Origin: Chitinimonas koreensis
GTDB taxonomy: Bacteria; Pseudomonadota; Gammaproteobacteria; Burkholderiales; Chitinimonadaceae
DNA length: 64,000 nucleotides
Assembly: GCF_014353015.1 (NCBI RefSeq)
Contig: NZ_CP060704.1
Coordinates: 2,071,001-2,135,000 of the forward strand
Direction of reading: 5' to 3'
Part shown: piece after piece, positions 47,252 through 57,555 of the stretch
Position numbering within the stretch: position 1 is the first letter of the stretch
Layout of the letters: every line of letters starts with the position of its first letter
The notes under the pieces: model-generated
The model's database searches: none
What the model was told of the DNA's origin: nothing
What the model saw: the letters and a program-made list of their open reading frames with translations, nothing else
Program-made: the position numbers and the translations under genes

Positions 47252-48257
47252 ACCCCTGCTGTCCGTCATCGTCCCCGCCTACAACGAGGAAGCGGTGCTC
47301 GCCGCCTTCCACGCCCGCCTCGCGGCGGTGTTCGACGGCCTGCCCGACATGCGCTGCGAAGTCGTCTACGTCAACGACGGCAGCCGCGACCGCACCCAGG
47401 CGATCATCGACGGCCTGTGCGAGGCCGATCCGCGGGTGGCCTCGATCGACCTGTCGCGCAACTTCGGCAAGGAGATCGCCATGACCGCCGGGCTCGACCA
47501 TGCCGGCGGCGACTGGGTGGTGATGATCGACGCCGACCTGCAGGACCCGCCCGAGCTGATCCCGGCGCTGCTGGCCAAGGCCGCCGAGGGCTACGACACG
47601 GTCTACGCGCGGCGCACCCACCGCGATGGCGAGACGCTGCTGAAGAAGGCGACCGCGCGCGGCTTCTACCGGCTGATGGACCGGCTGTCGGGCAAGGTGC
47701 GCATCCCGCGCGACACCGGCGATTTCCGCCTGATGAGCCGGCGCGCGGTCGACGCGCTGCGCCAGCTGCGCGAGCAGCATCGCTTCATGAAGGGCCTGTT
47801 CGCCTGGGTCGGCTTCCCGTCGACCGCGCTCGACTACCGGCGCGACGCGCGCGAGGCCGGCGAGAGCAAGTTCAACTACTGGAAGCTGTGGAATTTCGCG
47901 CTCGAGGGCATCACCTCGTTCACCATCGGCCCGCTCAAGCTGGCGACCTACCTCGGCCTGACCGCGGCCGGCCTGGCCTTCGCCTACGGCCTGTGGATCG
48001 TGATCAAGACCCTGGTCTGGGGCGACGCGGTGCGCGGCTATCCGACCATCATGGTGACGGTGCTGTTCTTCGGCGGCGTGCAGCTGTTCTTCATCGGCGT
48101 GCTCGGCGAATACCTGGGCCGCATCTTCGACGAGACCAAGGGCCGGCCGCTGTATTTCGTGCAGGGGCATCGGGCGGCGCGGCAGGCGGCCGACGAAGTG
48201 CCGGCGATGCGCGTGCCGGCCGGGGTTGGCGCCGAGCCGGTGGCGCAGGAGCGCTGA
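47241..48257 (+). CDS. Polyprenyl-phosphate glycosyltransferase, GT2 family (GtrB/DPM1-like)
   Basis: A GTG start with a GGGAG site gives 338 residues. The GT2 catalytic domain shows LSVIVPAYNEEAVL, VVYVNDGSRDRT, VVMIDADLQDPPELIP (DxD-like) and RDTGDFRLMSRRAVDAL. Two C-terminal membrane helices (about 235-255 and 270-290) end in FFIGVLGEYLGRIFDE, as in GtrB and ArnC. It should load a sugar, probably glucose or a similar hexose, onto undecaprenyl phosphate for GtrA to flip. The Lys/Arg/Ala-rich tail is typical. Confidence 0.92.
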   Translation: MPSRPLLSVIVPAYNEEAVLAAFHARLAAVFDGLPDMRCEVVYVNDGSRDRTQAIIDGLCEADPRVASIDLSRNFGKEIAMTAGLDHAGGDWVVMIDADLQDPPELIPALLAKAAEGYDTVYARRTHRDGETLLKKATARGFYRLMDRLSGKVRIPRDTGDFRLMSRRAVDALRQLREQHRFMKGLFAWVGFPSTALDYRRDAREAGESKFNYWKLWNFALEGITSFTIGPLKLATYLGLTAAGLAFAYGLWIVIKTLVWGDAVRGYPTIMVTVLFFGGVQLFFIGVLGEYLGRIFDETKGRPLYFVQGHRAARQAADEVPAMRVPAGVGAEPVAQER

Positions 48258-48312
48258 ACCGTCTGGCTCACCGTGGATATGCTATTGCCGCCAGCCGATC
48301 CACCCTGGCGGG

Positions 48313-48379
48313 GTAGGTCGGACTGAAGTCCGACCGCGTCGTCGATCGTGGATTGCCGTCGGACTGAAGTCCGGCCTAC
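48313..48379. repeat. Palindromic repeat, family C, copy 1
   Basis: Arms GTAGGTCGGACTGAAGTCCGACC and GTCGGACTGAAGTCCGGCCTAC enclose about 22 bases, and each arm is itself a palindrome. A related copy is at 57420. It lies just before a family A copy in the gap between the convergent GT2 and pyk genes. Confidence 0.8.
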
Positions 48380-48400
48380 GGCGGCGCGCGAATCTGCTCC

Positions 48401-48470
48401 GTAGGAGCGGCTTCAGCCGCGAATGGGCGGGGGTGACGCGGCTGCCATTCGCGGCTGAAGCCGCTCCTAC
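48401..48470. repeat. Palindromic repeat, family A, copy 5
   Basis: Arms GTAGGAGCGGCTTCAGCCGCGAATGG and the exact inverse enclose about 18 bases. It ends 25 bases before the pyk stop and could act as its transcript end. Confidence 0.85.
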
Positions 48471-48494
48471 AGGCGTTCCATCGCCGCGTCCCGC

Positions 48495-49928
48495 TCAGGC
48501 AACCGCCGCGCCCACCTTCACGATCTTCAGCGTATTGCTGCCGCCCGGCTGGCCGATCGGCTCGCCCACCGTCAGCGCGATCAGGTCGCCCGGTTGCACC
48601 ACGCCCTTCGCCAGCAGCAGCCTTTCCGCCTCCAGCAGCAGCGTCTCGCGGTCCTTGCCCTCGGTGACGATGCTCAGCGGCGACACGTTGCGGTACAGCG
48701 ACAGCCGGTAGCGCGTGCGCAGCTCGGGCGTCAGCGCGTAGATCGGCACGCCGCAGTTGAGCCGGCTCATCCACAGCGTGGTGGCGCCCGACTGGGTCAG
48801 CGCGGCGATGGCCTTGACCTTGAGGTGGTGGGCGGTCCAGATCGCCGCCATCGCGACCGACTGGTCGATGCGGTCGAACACCCGGTCCAGCATCTCGTGA
48901 TCGAGCCGCACCTCGGCCGACTTCTCGGCCTCGATGCAGGTACGCGCCATCGCCTCCACCGTTTCGACCGGGAACTGGCCCGAGGCGGTCTCGGCCGACA
49001 GCATCACCGCGTCGCTGCCGTCGAGCACCGCGTTGGCGACGTCGCTGACCTCGGCCCGGGTCGGCACCGGGCTGGCGATCATCGATTCCATCATCTGGGT
49101 GGCGGTGATGGTCAGCTTGTTCTTCTCGCGGGCGAGCCGAATCATCCGCTTCTGCAAGGCCGGCACCGCCGCGTCGCCGACCTCCACCGCCAGGTCGCCG
49201 CGCGCCACCATGATGCCGTCGGCGGCGTCGAGGATCTCCTCCAGCGCCGGGATCGCCTCGGCGCGCTCGATCTTGGCGATCAGCCGCGCGTCCGAGCCGG
49301 CCGCCCGCAGCAGCCGGCGCGCCAGCTCGATGTCGGCGCCGGACTTGGGGAAGGACACCGCGACGTAGTCCACCCCGAGCTCGGCGGCGACCACGATATC
49401 GTCCATGTCCTTGGCCGTCAGCGCCGGCGCCGACAGGCCGCCGCCCTGGCGGTTGACGCCCTTGTTGTTGCTCAGCATGCCGCCGACCCGCACGCGGCAG
49501 CGCACCTCCTGGCCGCGCACGTCCTCCACGTCGAACACCAGCCGGCCGTCGTCGAGCAGCAGCACGTCGCCGGCCGCCACCTCGCGCACCAGTTCCGGGT
49601 AATCGAGGCCGACGCGCTCGCCGTCGCCGAGCTGGCAGGCGGCGTCGAGGATGTAGGCCTGGCCCGGCACCAGCAGGGTCTTGCCCTCGGCCAGCTTGCC
49701 GACGCGGATCTTGGGGCCCTGCAGGTCGGCCAGGAAGCCGATGGTGCGGTCGGCGAACTCGGGCAGCAGCTCGCGCAGCAGGGCGATGCGCGCGCGGTGG
49801 TCGTCGTGGCGGCCGTGCGAGAAGTTCAGCCGGACCACGTCGACGCCGGCCGCCAGCAGGCGGCGCAGCGTGGCGCGGTCGGAACTGGCGGGGCCGAGCG
49901 TGGCGACGATCTTGGTGTTGCGGGGCAT
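48495..49928 (-). CDS. pyk: Pyruvate kinase
   Basis: Pyruvate kinase makes ATP and pyruvate from phosphoenolpyruvate. The 477-residue protein starts MPRNTKIVATLGPASSDRA. It has the substrate motif VVRLNFSHG, the active-site helix IIAKIERAE form (LIAKIERAEAIPALEEIL), GIMVARGDLAVEVG, ITATQMMESM and the C-terminal allosteric domain from about 345. It is the last gene of the leftward glyoxylate cluster, where pyk is often found after glycerate kinase in betaproteobacteria. It probably serves to finish glyoxylate-derived 2-phosphoglycerate and may be a second isozyme. Confidence 0.95.
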   Translation of the reverse strand: MPRNTKIVATLGPASSDRATLRRLLAAGVDVVRLNFSHGRHDDHRARIALLRELLPEFADRTIGFLADLQGPKIRVGKLAEGKTLLVPGQAYILDAACQLGDGERVGLDYPELVREVAAGDVLLLDDGRLVFDVEDVRGQEVRCRVRVGGMLSNNKGVNRQGGGLSAPALTAKDMDDIVVAAELGVDYVAVSFPKSGADIELARRLLRAAGSDARLIAKIERAEAIPALEEILDAADGIMVARGDLAVEVGDAAVPALQKRMIRLAREKNKLTITATQMMESMIASPVPTRAEVSDVANAVLDGSDAVMLSAETASGQFPVETVEAMARTCIEAEKSAEVRLDHEMLDRVFDRIDQSVAMAAIWTAHHLKVKAIAALTQSGATTLWMSRLNCGVPIYALTPELRTRYRLSLYRNVSPLSIVTEGKDRETLLLEAERLLLAKGVVQPGDLIALTVGEPIGQPGGSNTLKIVKVGAAVA

Positions 49929-49998
49929 GGCGGGTTTCCTGTCGGGACGGCTGGATCGGATGGGATTGGAGGGGCTCGACCGCTTGCTCGGCGGCCTG

Positions 49999-51123
49999 CT
50001 ATTGGACGAAATCGCCGTTGCTGCCGATCACCGACAGGTCGACGAAGCCGGAGCCCTTGCGCTGGCCGGGCTGGTATTCGAGGCGGAAGCCGCCGAGGTC
50101 GAGCCGGCCGAGCTTGTCGAGCGCGGCGGCGAGGCTCTTGCGGCTGGGCTGCGGGCTGGCGCGGCGCAGGCCCTCGGCCAGCAGCAGGCCGGCCAGGTAG
50201 CCCTCGAGCCCGGCGTGATGCAGCTCGTCGGTCTGCTGGTAGCGCTTGAGCGCCAGCCGGTAGCGGCCGGCCACCGGCTGGCTCGAATGCCAGGGCGAGG
50301 GCACCACGTGGGCGATGCCGATGCCGGCGGCGGCCGGGCCGAGGTCGCTGCGCAGCTGGGCGGCGCTGAGCACCGACAGGCCGACCAATTGGGCGGCCGA
50401 GCCGGTCTGCCGCCAGGCGCGCACGAAGCCGGCGCTGGCGGCGCCGGTGGTGGCCAGCAGCAGCGCCTCGGGCTGGCCGGCGGCCAGCGCGGCCGCCAGC
50501 GCCGGGTAGCCGGCGTTCGAGGCGGGCAGCGCGCGGCGGGCGGATTCCTGCAAGCCGACGCGGGCCAGCGCGGCGTCGAGCGCGGCCAGCTCGGCCGGGC
50601 CCAGCACGTCGGGCTGGTAGACCACCGCCAGCCGGCGCAGGCCCATGGCGGCGATCTGCTCGAGCAGGCGGTCGATCTCCTGGCCGTAGTCGGCGCGCAG
50701 CGGGAACACCAGCCGGCCGGCCCGGCGCAGCACGATGGCGCCGCTGAGCGGGTCGACCAGAGCGGCGCCGGCCGCGTCGGCCAGCGGTACGGCGGCCAGC
50801 GCGCTGGCGCTGCCGCTATAGCCGACCAGCGCCAGCACCTGTTCCTCGTCGAGCAGGCGGCGGGTATTGGCGAGCGTGCGCGCCGGCTCGCCGCCGTCGT
50901 CGAGCGCCACCAGGGCGAGCGGCCGGCCGCCGACGCCGCCGGCGGCGTTGACCTCGGCCAGCGCGGCGCGCAGGCCGCGCAGATAGTGGAAACCGTTCTC
51001 CAGCTGCGGCCCGGTCAGCGCGGCCGACAGGCCCAGCAGCAGGTCGCCGCCGGCGGCCGGCTCGGCGCGGGCGGGGGAGAGGGCCAGGACGAAGGCGAGC
51101 AGCAAGGCAGCGAAGCGAGCCAC
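49999..51123 (-). CDS. Periplasmic binding protein, branched-chain amino acid type (Peripla_BP_6)
   Basis: The GTG at 51123 has a GGAGG site and starts a signal peptide (VARFAALLLAFVLALSPARA|EPAAG); the longer frame to 51501 is ignored. The 374-residue body has the LivJ-like pattern: LLLGLSAALTGPQLENG, RGLRAALAEVNAAGGVGGRPLALVALDD and VLALVGYSGSASALAAVPLADAAGAALV. Such proteins bind amino acids, amides or urea. No permease genes adjoin it. Its place between a GlcG-like gene and pyk in a glyoxylate cluster is unusual. Ligand unknown. Confidence 0.85.
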   Translation of the reverse strand: MARFAALLLAFVLALSPARAEPAAGGDLLLGLSAALTGPQLENGFHYLRGLRAALAEVNAAGGVGGRPLALVALDDGGEPARTLANTRRLLDEEQVLALVGYSGSASALAAVPLADAAGAALVDPLSGAIVLRRAGRLVFPLRADYGQEIDRLLEQIAAMGLRRLAVVYQPDVLGPAELAALDAALARVGLQESARRALPASNAGYPALAAALAAGQPEALLLATTGAASAGFVRAWRQTGSAAQLVGLSVLSAAQLRSDLGPAAAGIGIAHVVPSPWHSSQPVAGRYRLALKRYQQTDELHHAGLEGYLAGLLLAEGLRRASPQPSRKSLAAALDKLGRLDLGGFRLEYQPGQRKGSGFVDLSVIGSNGDFVQ

Positions 51124-51188
51124 GGGGGCCTCCGCAATAGTCGGATCGGATGGGAAAAGACCCGGCCTGGAGCGGCCGGGCGGGCACT

Positions 51189-51602
51189 TCAGAAGGCGAT
51201 CGAAGCCTGGATCGCGGCGACGCCGGCGCGGGCGACCTGGGCGTCCTCGCCGGCCTTGACGCCGGAGACGCCGACGGCGCCGATGCAGTCGCCGTCGACC
51301 ACGATCATCTCGCCGCCCTCGAGCGGCACCACCGGCATGCGCAGCGCGGCGTAGCGGCCGTTGTTGACCATGTCCTCGAAGGTCTTGCTGGGCTTGCGCG
51401 CCAGCACGCAGGTGCGGGCCTTCTCGGGCGCCACCGCGGCGCTCATCGGCGGCGCGCCGTCCATGCGCTGCAGCCACAGCAGGTGGCCGCCTTCGTCGCA
51501 CACGGCGATCGAGACCTGCCAGCCGCGCTGGACCGCTTCGGCTTCGGCGGCGGCGGCGATCTGTTTCACGTCGGAGAGGGTGAGGGCGGCGCGGGTACGC
51601 AT
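51189..51602 (-). CDS. GlcG/HbpS-family heme-binding-like protein
   Basis: The ATG at 51602 (MRTRAALTLSDVKQIAAAAE) with an AAGGAG site gives 137 residues, the normal size for the GlcG (DUF336) family. Matching blocks are VSIAVCDEGGHLLWLQRMDGAP, SAAVAPEKARTCVLARKPS, VPLEGGEMIVVDGDCIGAVGVSG and AGEDAQVARAGVAAI. Family members sit in glycolate and glyoxylate operons, and some bind heme or cobalamin. The exact role is not known. The context supports a link to glyoxylate use. Confidence 0.88.
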   Translation of the reverse strand: MRTRAALTLSDVKQIAAAAEAEAVQRGWQVSIAVCDEGGHLLWLQRMDGAPPMSAAVAPEKARTCVLARKPSKTFEDMVNNGRYAALRMPVVPLEGGEMIVVDGDCIGAVGVSGVKAGEDAQVARAGVAAIQASIAF

Positions 51603-51762
51603 GGGGTGCTCCTTCGATGGGCGGTTTTCGAACTGGTCCGGGGCAACAGGGTGGAATTGCCCGCCATATGCCTCGGGAATCGCTAGATCGAGCGGGGCGA
51701 CCACAATTGCCCCGGCCTTGGTGGTCCGCTTTCGGATGGCTTGCAGTCAGGGCATGTCACGC

Positions 51763-51880
51763 ACGAGCGCAGCGAGGCCCCTCGCGGCGGCGAGGGCGGG
51801 GGGAGTAGGGGTGAATCAGGGGTAAGCCCATGTTCGATTTCCCACTGGTCACGAATGCCCGGCTTGGCCGGGCGTTGCGC
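51763..51880 (-). repeat. Dispersed element, family B, copy 4 (inverted)
   Basis: Read on the plus strand it runs ACGAGCGCAGCGAGGCCCC, then CTCGCGGCGGCGAGGGCGG, AGTAGGGGTGAATCAGGGGTAAGC and CACGAATGCCCGGCTTGGCC, ending GGGCGTTGCGC. It is the inverse of copies at 11278 and 39839, with the hairpin at its right end. It occupies the 319-bp gap between the glycerate kinase and GlcG-like genes. Confidence 0.75.
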
Positions 51881-51921
51881 TGAAGCGCGATGTCTGGCAG
51901 ATGCATGAAAGGACATAGGGC

Positions 51922-53202
51922 TTACCGCACCAGGATCGCCCGGAAATCGTTGACATTGGTCAGCGTCGGCCCGGTCACCAAGAGGTCGCCGAGCGCCTCG
52001 AAATAGCCGTAGCCGTCGTTGTCGGCCAGGTAATGCCTGGCGCGCAGCCCCAGCGCCTCGGCGCGGGCGTGGCTGTCGGGGTGGAGCAGGGCGCCGGCGT
52101 TGTCCTCGCTGCCGTCGATGCCGTCGGTGTCGGCCGCCAGCGCGTGGATGCGCGGATGGCCTTGCAGGTCGGCCGCCAGCGCCAGCAGGAATTCGCTGTT
52201 GCGGCCGCCGCGGCCATGGCCGCGCAGCGTCACCGTGGTCTCGCCGCCCGACAGCAGCACGCAGGGCGCGCCGAACGGTTGGCCGCGCTCGGCCACCTGG
52301 CGGGCGATGGCGGCGTGCGCCAGCGCGATGTCGCGCGCTTCGCCCTCCATCCGGTCCGACAGGATCCACGGCGTGAGGCCGAGTTCGCGAGCCTTGGCCG
52401 CGGCGGCTTCGAGCGCCATCTGCGGGGTGGCGATCAGCCGCGTCTCGCAGCGGTCGAAGCGCGGGTCGCCGGGCTTGGGCGTCTCGCCGCGGCCCGACTC
52501 GAGCAGCGCGCGGGCGGCCGGCGGCAGCACGATGCCGTAGCGCGCCACCACCGCCAGCGCGTCCTCGCAGGTCGTCGCATCGGGCACGGTCGGGCCGGAG
52601 GCGATGATGGCCGGGTCGTCGCCGGGCACGTCGGAGATCGCCAGCGTCACCACTCGCGCGGGCGCCGCGGCCAGCGCCAGGCGGCCGCCCTTGCTGGCCG
52701 ACAGGTGCTTGCGCACGCAATTCATCTCGGCGATGGTCGCGCCGGAGCGCAGCAGGTCGGTATTGATCGCCTGCTTGTCGGCCAGCGTCAGGCCCTCGGC
52801 CGGCAGCGCCAACAGCGCCGAGCCGCCGCCCGAGATCAGGCAGATCACCAGGTCGTCCGGACCGAGGCCGCGCACCTTCTCGAAGATGCGCTCGGCGGCG
52901 CGCAGGCCGGCTGCGTCGGGCACCGGGTGGGCGGCCTCGACGATCTCGATGCGCGTGCACGGCGCGCCGAAGCCGTAGCGGGTGACCACCAGCCCGTCGA
53001 GCGGGCCGGCCCAGTGCTGTTCGAGCGCCTGGGCCATGGCGGCCGAGGCCTTGCCGGCGCCGACCACCACGGTGCGGCCGCGCGGCGGCTCGGGCAGGCA
53101 GGCCGGCACCCGCAGCGCCGGCCGCGAGGCGGCCAGGGCGGCATCGAGCAGGGACTTGAGCAGGTCGGCGGGCGGTAGATCGGTCTGGGGCAGGGTGGAC
53201 AC
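51922..53202 (-). CDS. ttuD: Glycerate 2-kinase (MOFRL family, GckA/TtuD type)
   Basis: This enzyme phosphorylates D-glycerate to 2-phosphoglycerate at the end of the glyoxylate route. The GTG at 53202 (VSTLPQTDLPPADLLKSLLD) has a GGAG site and gives 426 residues. The N-terminal domain has VVVGAGKASAAMAQALE, and CLISGGGSALLALPAEGLTL follows. The C-terminal MOFRL domain is VLLSGGETTVTLRGHGRGGRNSEFLLALA, with DTDGIDGSEDNAGA. The family was once named hydroxypyruvate reductase TtuD. The frame open to 53421 is not used. Confidence 0.92.
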   Translation of the reverse strand: MSTLPQTDLPPADLLKSLLDAALAASRPALRVPACLPEPPRGRTVVVGAGKASAAMAQALEQHWAGPLDGLVVTRYGFGAPCTRIEIVEAAHPVPDAAGLRAAERIFEKVRGLGPDDLVICLISGGGSALLALPAEGLTLADKQAINTDLLRSGATIAEMNCVRKHLSASKGGRLALAAAPARVVTLAISDVPGDDPAIIASGPTVPDATTCEDALAVVARYGIVLPPAARALLESGRGETPKPGDPRFDRCETRLIATPQMALEAAAAKARELGLTPWILSDRMEGEARDIALAHAAIARQVAERGQPFGAPCVLLSGGETTVTLRGHGRGGRNSEFLLALAADLQGHPRIHALAADTDGIDGSEDNAGALLHPDSHARAEALGLRARHYLADNDGYGYFEALGDLLVTGPTLTNVNDFRAILVR

Positions 53203-53463
53203 GCTGGGCTCCGTGGGGTTGGGCTGCTGCGAGTATTGCTCAGGGATCGCCGCGCAAAAATGGAACCGCGGGCCGCACTTGCCTTTCCGGCCGGGCAAAC
53301 TGCGGTGCGTACCGCGGTCCGAACGACTACTCCCTGTATTGCCTGGTAGGGCGCGGCGGCGGGCCGCCGGGCCGGTGATCGGTGCTGCTTCGGGATGCCG
53401 GGGCGGCAGGCCGGGCTTCATGCCCGACCTGCGCAGGCATCCCGCCGGTGCTCGTCGCGATCC

Positions 53464-53533
53464 GCAGGAGCGGCTTCAGCCGCGAATGACGCCGGTTCTG
53501 CGTGAACCGGTTCGCGGCTGAAGCCGCTCCTAC
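53464..53533. repeat. Palindromic repeat, family A, copy 6
   Basis: Arms GCAGGAGCGGCTTCAGCCGCGAATG and GGTTCGCGGCTGAAGCCGCTCCTAC enclose about 20 bases. It lies in the 354-bp gap 53203-53556 between glxR and the glycerate kinase gene, which holds no gene; AGGCCGGGCTTCATGCCCGACC near 53409 resembles a half of family C. Confidence 0.85.
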
Positions 53534-53556
53534 GGGGAAGTACGAAGCCTCGCGGC

Positions 53557-54450
53557 CTATTCCGCGTCCGGCGCCACCGTGTGGTTGGCCAGCAATTCCA
53601 GCGCCTTCACCATCGCCGAGTGGTCCCAGCCGCTGCCGCCTTGCGCGGCGCAGGCGTTGAACAGCTCCTGCGCGGTGGCGGTGTTGGGCAGGCTCACGCC
53701 GAGCGCGCGCGCGCTGGCCAGCGCAAGGTTCAGGTCCTTCTGGTGCAGCGCGATGCGGAAGCCCGGCTCGAAAGTGCGCTTGACCATCCGGTCGCCGTGC
53801 ACCTCGAGGATGCGCGAGGCGGCGAAACCGCCCATCAGCGCCGTGCGCACCCGGGCCGGATCGGCGCCGGCCTTGCTGGCGAACAGCAGCGCCTCGGCCA
53901 CCGCCTCGATATTGAGCGCGACGATGATCTGGTTGGCCACCTTGGCGGTCTGGCCGTCGCCGTTGCCGCCGACCAGGGTGATGTTCTTGCCCATCAGCGC
54001 GAACAGGGGCTTGACCCGCTCGAACGCGGCTTCCGGCCCGCCGACCATGATCGACAGCGTGGCGGCCTTGGCGCCGACCTCGCCGCCCGACACCGGCGCA
54101 TCGAGGTAGTCGCAGCCGAGCGCATTGATGCGGCGGGCGAATTCCTTGGTCTCGATCGGCGAGATCGAGCTCATGTCGACCACCGTCTTGCCGGCGGTCA
54201 GGCCGGCGGCGACGCCGTGCTCGTCGAACAGCGCGGCGGCCACGTTGGGCGTGTCCGGCACCATGACGATGACGATCTCGGCCTGGCGCGCCACGTCGCG
54301 GGCGCTGGCGCAGGCGATCGCGCCGGCGTCGCGCAGCGATTGCGGCACTTCGCCGATGGTGTGGGCATACAGCGTATGGCCGCCGGCGATCAGGTGGCCC
54401 GCCATCGGGGTGCCCATGATGCCGAGGCCGATGAATCCTACGTTTGCCAT
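53557..54450 (-). CDS. glxR: 2-hydroxy-3-oxopropionate (tartronate semialdehyde) reductase
   Basis: GlxR reduces tartronate semialdehyde to D-glycerate. The ATG at 54450 has an AAGGAGA site and gives 297 residues. It belongs to the beta-hydroxyacid dehydrogenases: NAD(P) motif VGFIGLGIMGTPMAGHLIAGG, substrate motif DAPVSGGEVGAKAATLSIMVGG and catalytic Lys in GQTAKVANQIIVALN. The C-terminal block GWDHSAMVKALELLA is typical of GlxR. It follows hyi in the order gcl-hyi-glxR known from many bacteria. Confidence 0.95.
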   Translation of the reverse strand: MANVGFIGLGIMGTPMAGHLIAGGHTLYAHTIGEVPQSLRDAGAIACASARDVARQAEIVIVMVPDTPNVAAALFDEHGVAAGLTAGKTVVDMSSISPIETKEFARRINALGCDYLDAPVSGGEVGAKAATLSIMVGGPEAAFERVKPLFALMGKNITLVGGNGDGQTAKVANQIIVALNIEAVAEALLFASKAGADPARVRTALMGGFAASRILEVHGDRMVKRTFEPGFRIALHQKDLNLALASARALGVSLPNTATAQELFNACAAQGGSGWDHSAMVKALELLANHTVAPDAE

Positions 54451-54539
54451 GATGTGTCTCCTTGTTCTGGTTCGATCAATACAGGTCGTACGTTGCGTGT
54501 CCGGGACGACCGGCAGGGGGCGGGCTTCGGGGCTGTCCC

Positions 54540-54610
54540 GTAGGAGCGGCTTCAGCCGCGAATGGCCGTTCGTGACCGCTGCCGCCATTCGCGGCTGAAG
54601 CCGCTCCTGC
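54540..54610. repeat. Palindromic repeat, family A, copy 7
   Basis: Arms GTAGGAGCGGCTTCAGCCGCGAATGG and the inverse, ending CTCCTGC, enclose about 20 bases between hyi and glxR. It could fine-tune expression or stability inside the cluster. Confidence 0.85.
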
Positions 54611-54637
54611 GGGGGCGCGGATCGGCCATCCTGCTGT

Positions 54638-55417
54638 TCAGCCCGCCAGTTTCGCCCGCCAGCCCAGCCCGTCTTCCGTGGTGCTCGCCGGCTTGTATTC
54701 GCAGCCGATCCAGCCGTCGTAGCCGATCGCGTCCAGGTGACCGAACAGCCAGCCGTAGTTGATCTCGCCCGTGCCCGGCTCGTGGCGGCCCGGGTTGTCT
54801 GCGATCTGCACATGGCCGATGCGCGGCAGCGTGGCGGCGAGGGTGGCAGCCAGCTCTCCTTCCATCCGCTGCATGTGGTAGACGTCGTACTGGAGGAACA
54901 GGTCGTCGGCGCCGACCTCGTCCATGATCGCCAGCGCCTGGCGCGTGCCGTTCAGGTAGAAGCCGGGGATGTCGAAGGTGTTGATCGGCTCGATCAGCAG
55001 CCTCAGCCCGTGCGCCTTCAGCCGGCCGGCCGCGTAGTGCAGGTTCTCCACCAGCGTGGCGTGCGCATCGCGGGTGGTGACGCCCTCGGGCCGGATGCCG
55101 GCCAGGCAGTTGAGCTGGCCGACGCCGAGCGCCTGGGCATAGGCGATCGCCTTCTCCACCCCGGCGCGGAACTCGGCGGTGCGGTCCGGCAGGCAGGCGA
55201 TGCCGCGTTCGCCGGCCGCCCAGTCGCCGGCCGGCAGGTTGTGCAGCACCAGCTTCAACCCGTTGTCGGCCAGCCGGGCGCGGATCTCGTCGGCGGCGAA
55301 GTCGTAGGGGAACAGGAACTCGACCGCCTCGAAACCGGCCGCCGCCGCGGCGGCGAAGCGGTCGAGGAAGGGCCGTTCGGTGAACAGCATGGTCAGGTTG
55401 GCGGCGAACTTGGGCAT
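54638..55417 (-). CDS. hyi: Hydroxypyruvate isomerase
   Basis: Hyi interconverts hydroxypyruvate and tartronate semialdehyde. The 259-residue TIM-barrel protein starts MPKFAANLTMLFTERPFLDR. It has the Hyi marks AGFEAVEFLFPYDF, LIEPINTFDIPGFYLN (metal Glu), DLFLQYDVYHMQRMEG (metal Asp, His) and IGHVQIADNPGRHEPGTGEINY. It lies 37 bases after the gcl stop and is doubtless cotranscribed. Confidence 0.95.
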   Translation of the reverse strand: MPKFAANLTMLFTERPFLDRFAAAAAAGFEAVEFLFPYDFAADEIRARLADNGLKLVLHNLPAGDWAAGERGIACLPDRTAEFRAGVEKAIAYAQALGVGQLNCLAGIRPEGVTTRDAHATLVENLHYAAGRLKAHGLRLLIEPINTFDIPGFYLNGTRQALAIMDEVGADDLFLQYDVYHMQRMEGELAATLAATLPRIGHVQIADNPGRHEPGTGEINYGWLFGHLDAIGYDGWIGCEYKPASTTEDGLGWRAKLAG

Positions 55418-55453
55418 GGCTTTTCTCGCTCGTACAGGGTCGTTGTGTGCGGA

Positions 55454-57229
<1,776 letters not shown>

Positions 57230-57280
57230 GTTGCTGCTCCTTCATGCTGTGGCCGAACGGCCTTGGTGGCCTGGTTCGGT

Positions 57281-57296
57281 ATATTGTTAACAATCT
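57281..57296. promoter_or_regulatory. Candidate operator of the gcl cluster
   Basis: ATATTGT-TA-ACAATCT is a 7-2-7 inverted repeat with a single mismatch, in an AT-rich patch 52-67 bp before the gcl start. The site at 62584 upstream of uraD has the same arms (AGATTGT/ACAATCT), which points to a shared regulator. Confidence 0.6.
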
Positions 57297-57419
57297 AAGC
57301 TTAATTTTGTTTGCATGCTATGCCCGGCCTGGGCAAAATGGAATGACCGTTCCGGTTGGGGCAGTCGATACCGCGCGTATCGAATCGGACAGGGGGCCGG
57401 ACTGAACCGGCGAGCATCC

Positions 57420-57486
57420 GTAGGTCGGGCTTCACGCCCGACAGCGATCTCGATCGGCGGCGCTGTCGGGCGTGAAGCCCGACCTA
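57420..57486. repeat. Palindromic repeat, family C, copy 2
   Basis: Arms GTAGGTCGGGCTTCACGCCCGAC and GTCGGGCGTGAAGCCCGACCTA enclose about 22 bases in the gcl-lysR gap. It has the same outer bases as copy 1 at 48313 but a different inner palindrome. Confidence 0.8.
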
Positions 57487-57555
57487 ATGCGATGCAGCGC
57501 CGACTCGCGCGGCTCCCGCCATTCCCCCCGGACGGATCGCCACCGGAGAGCCGCC

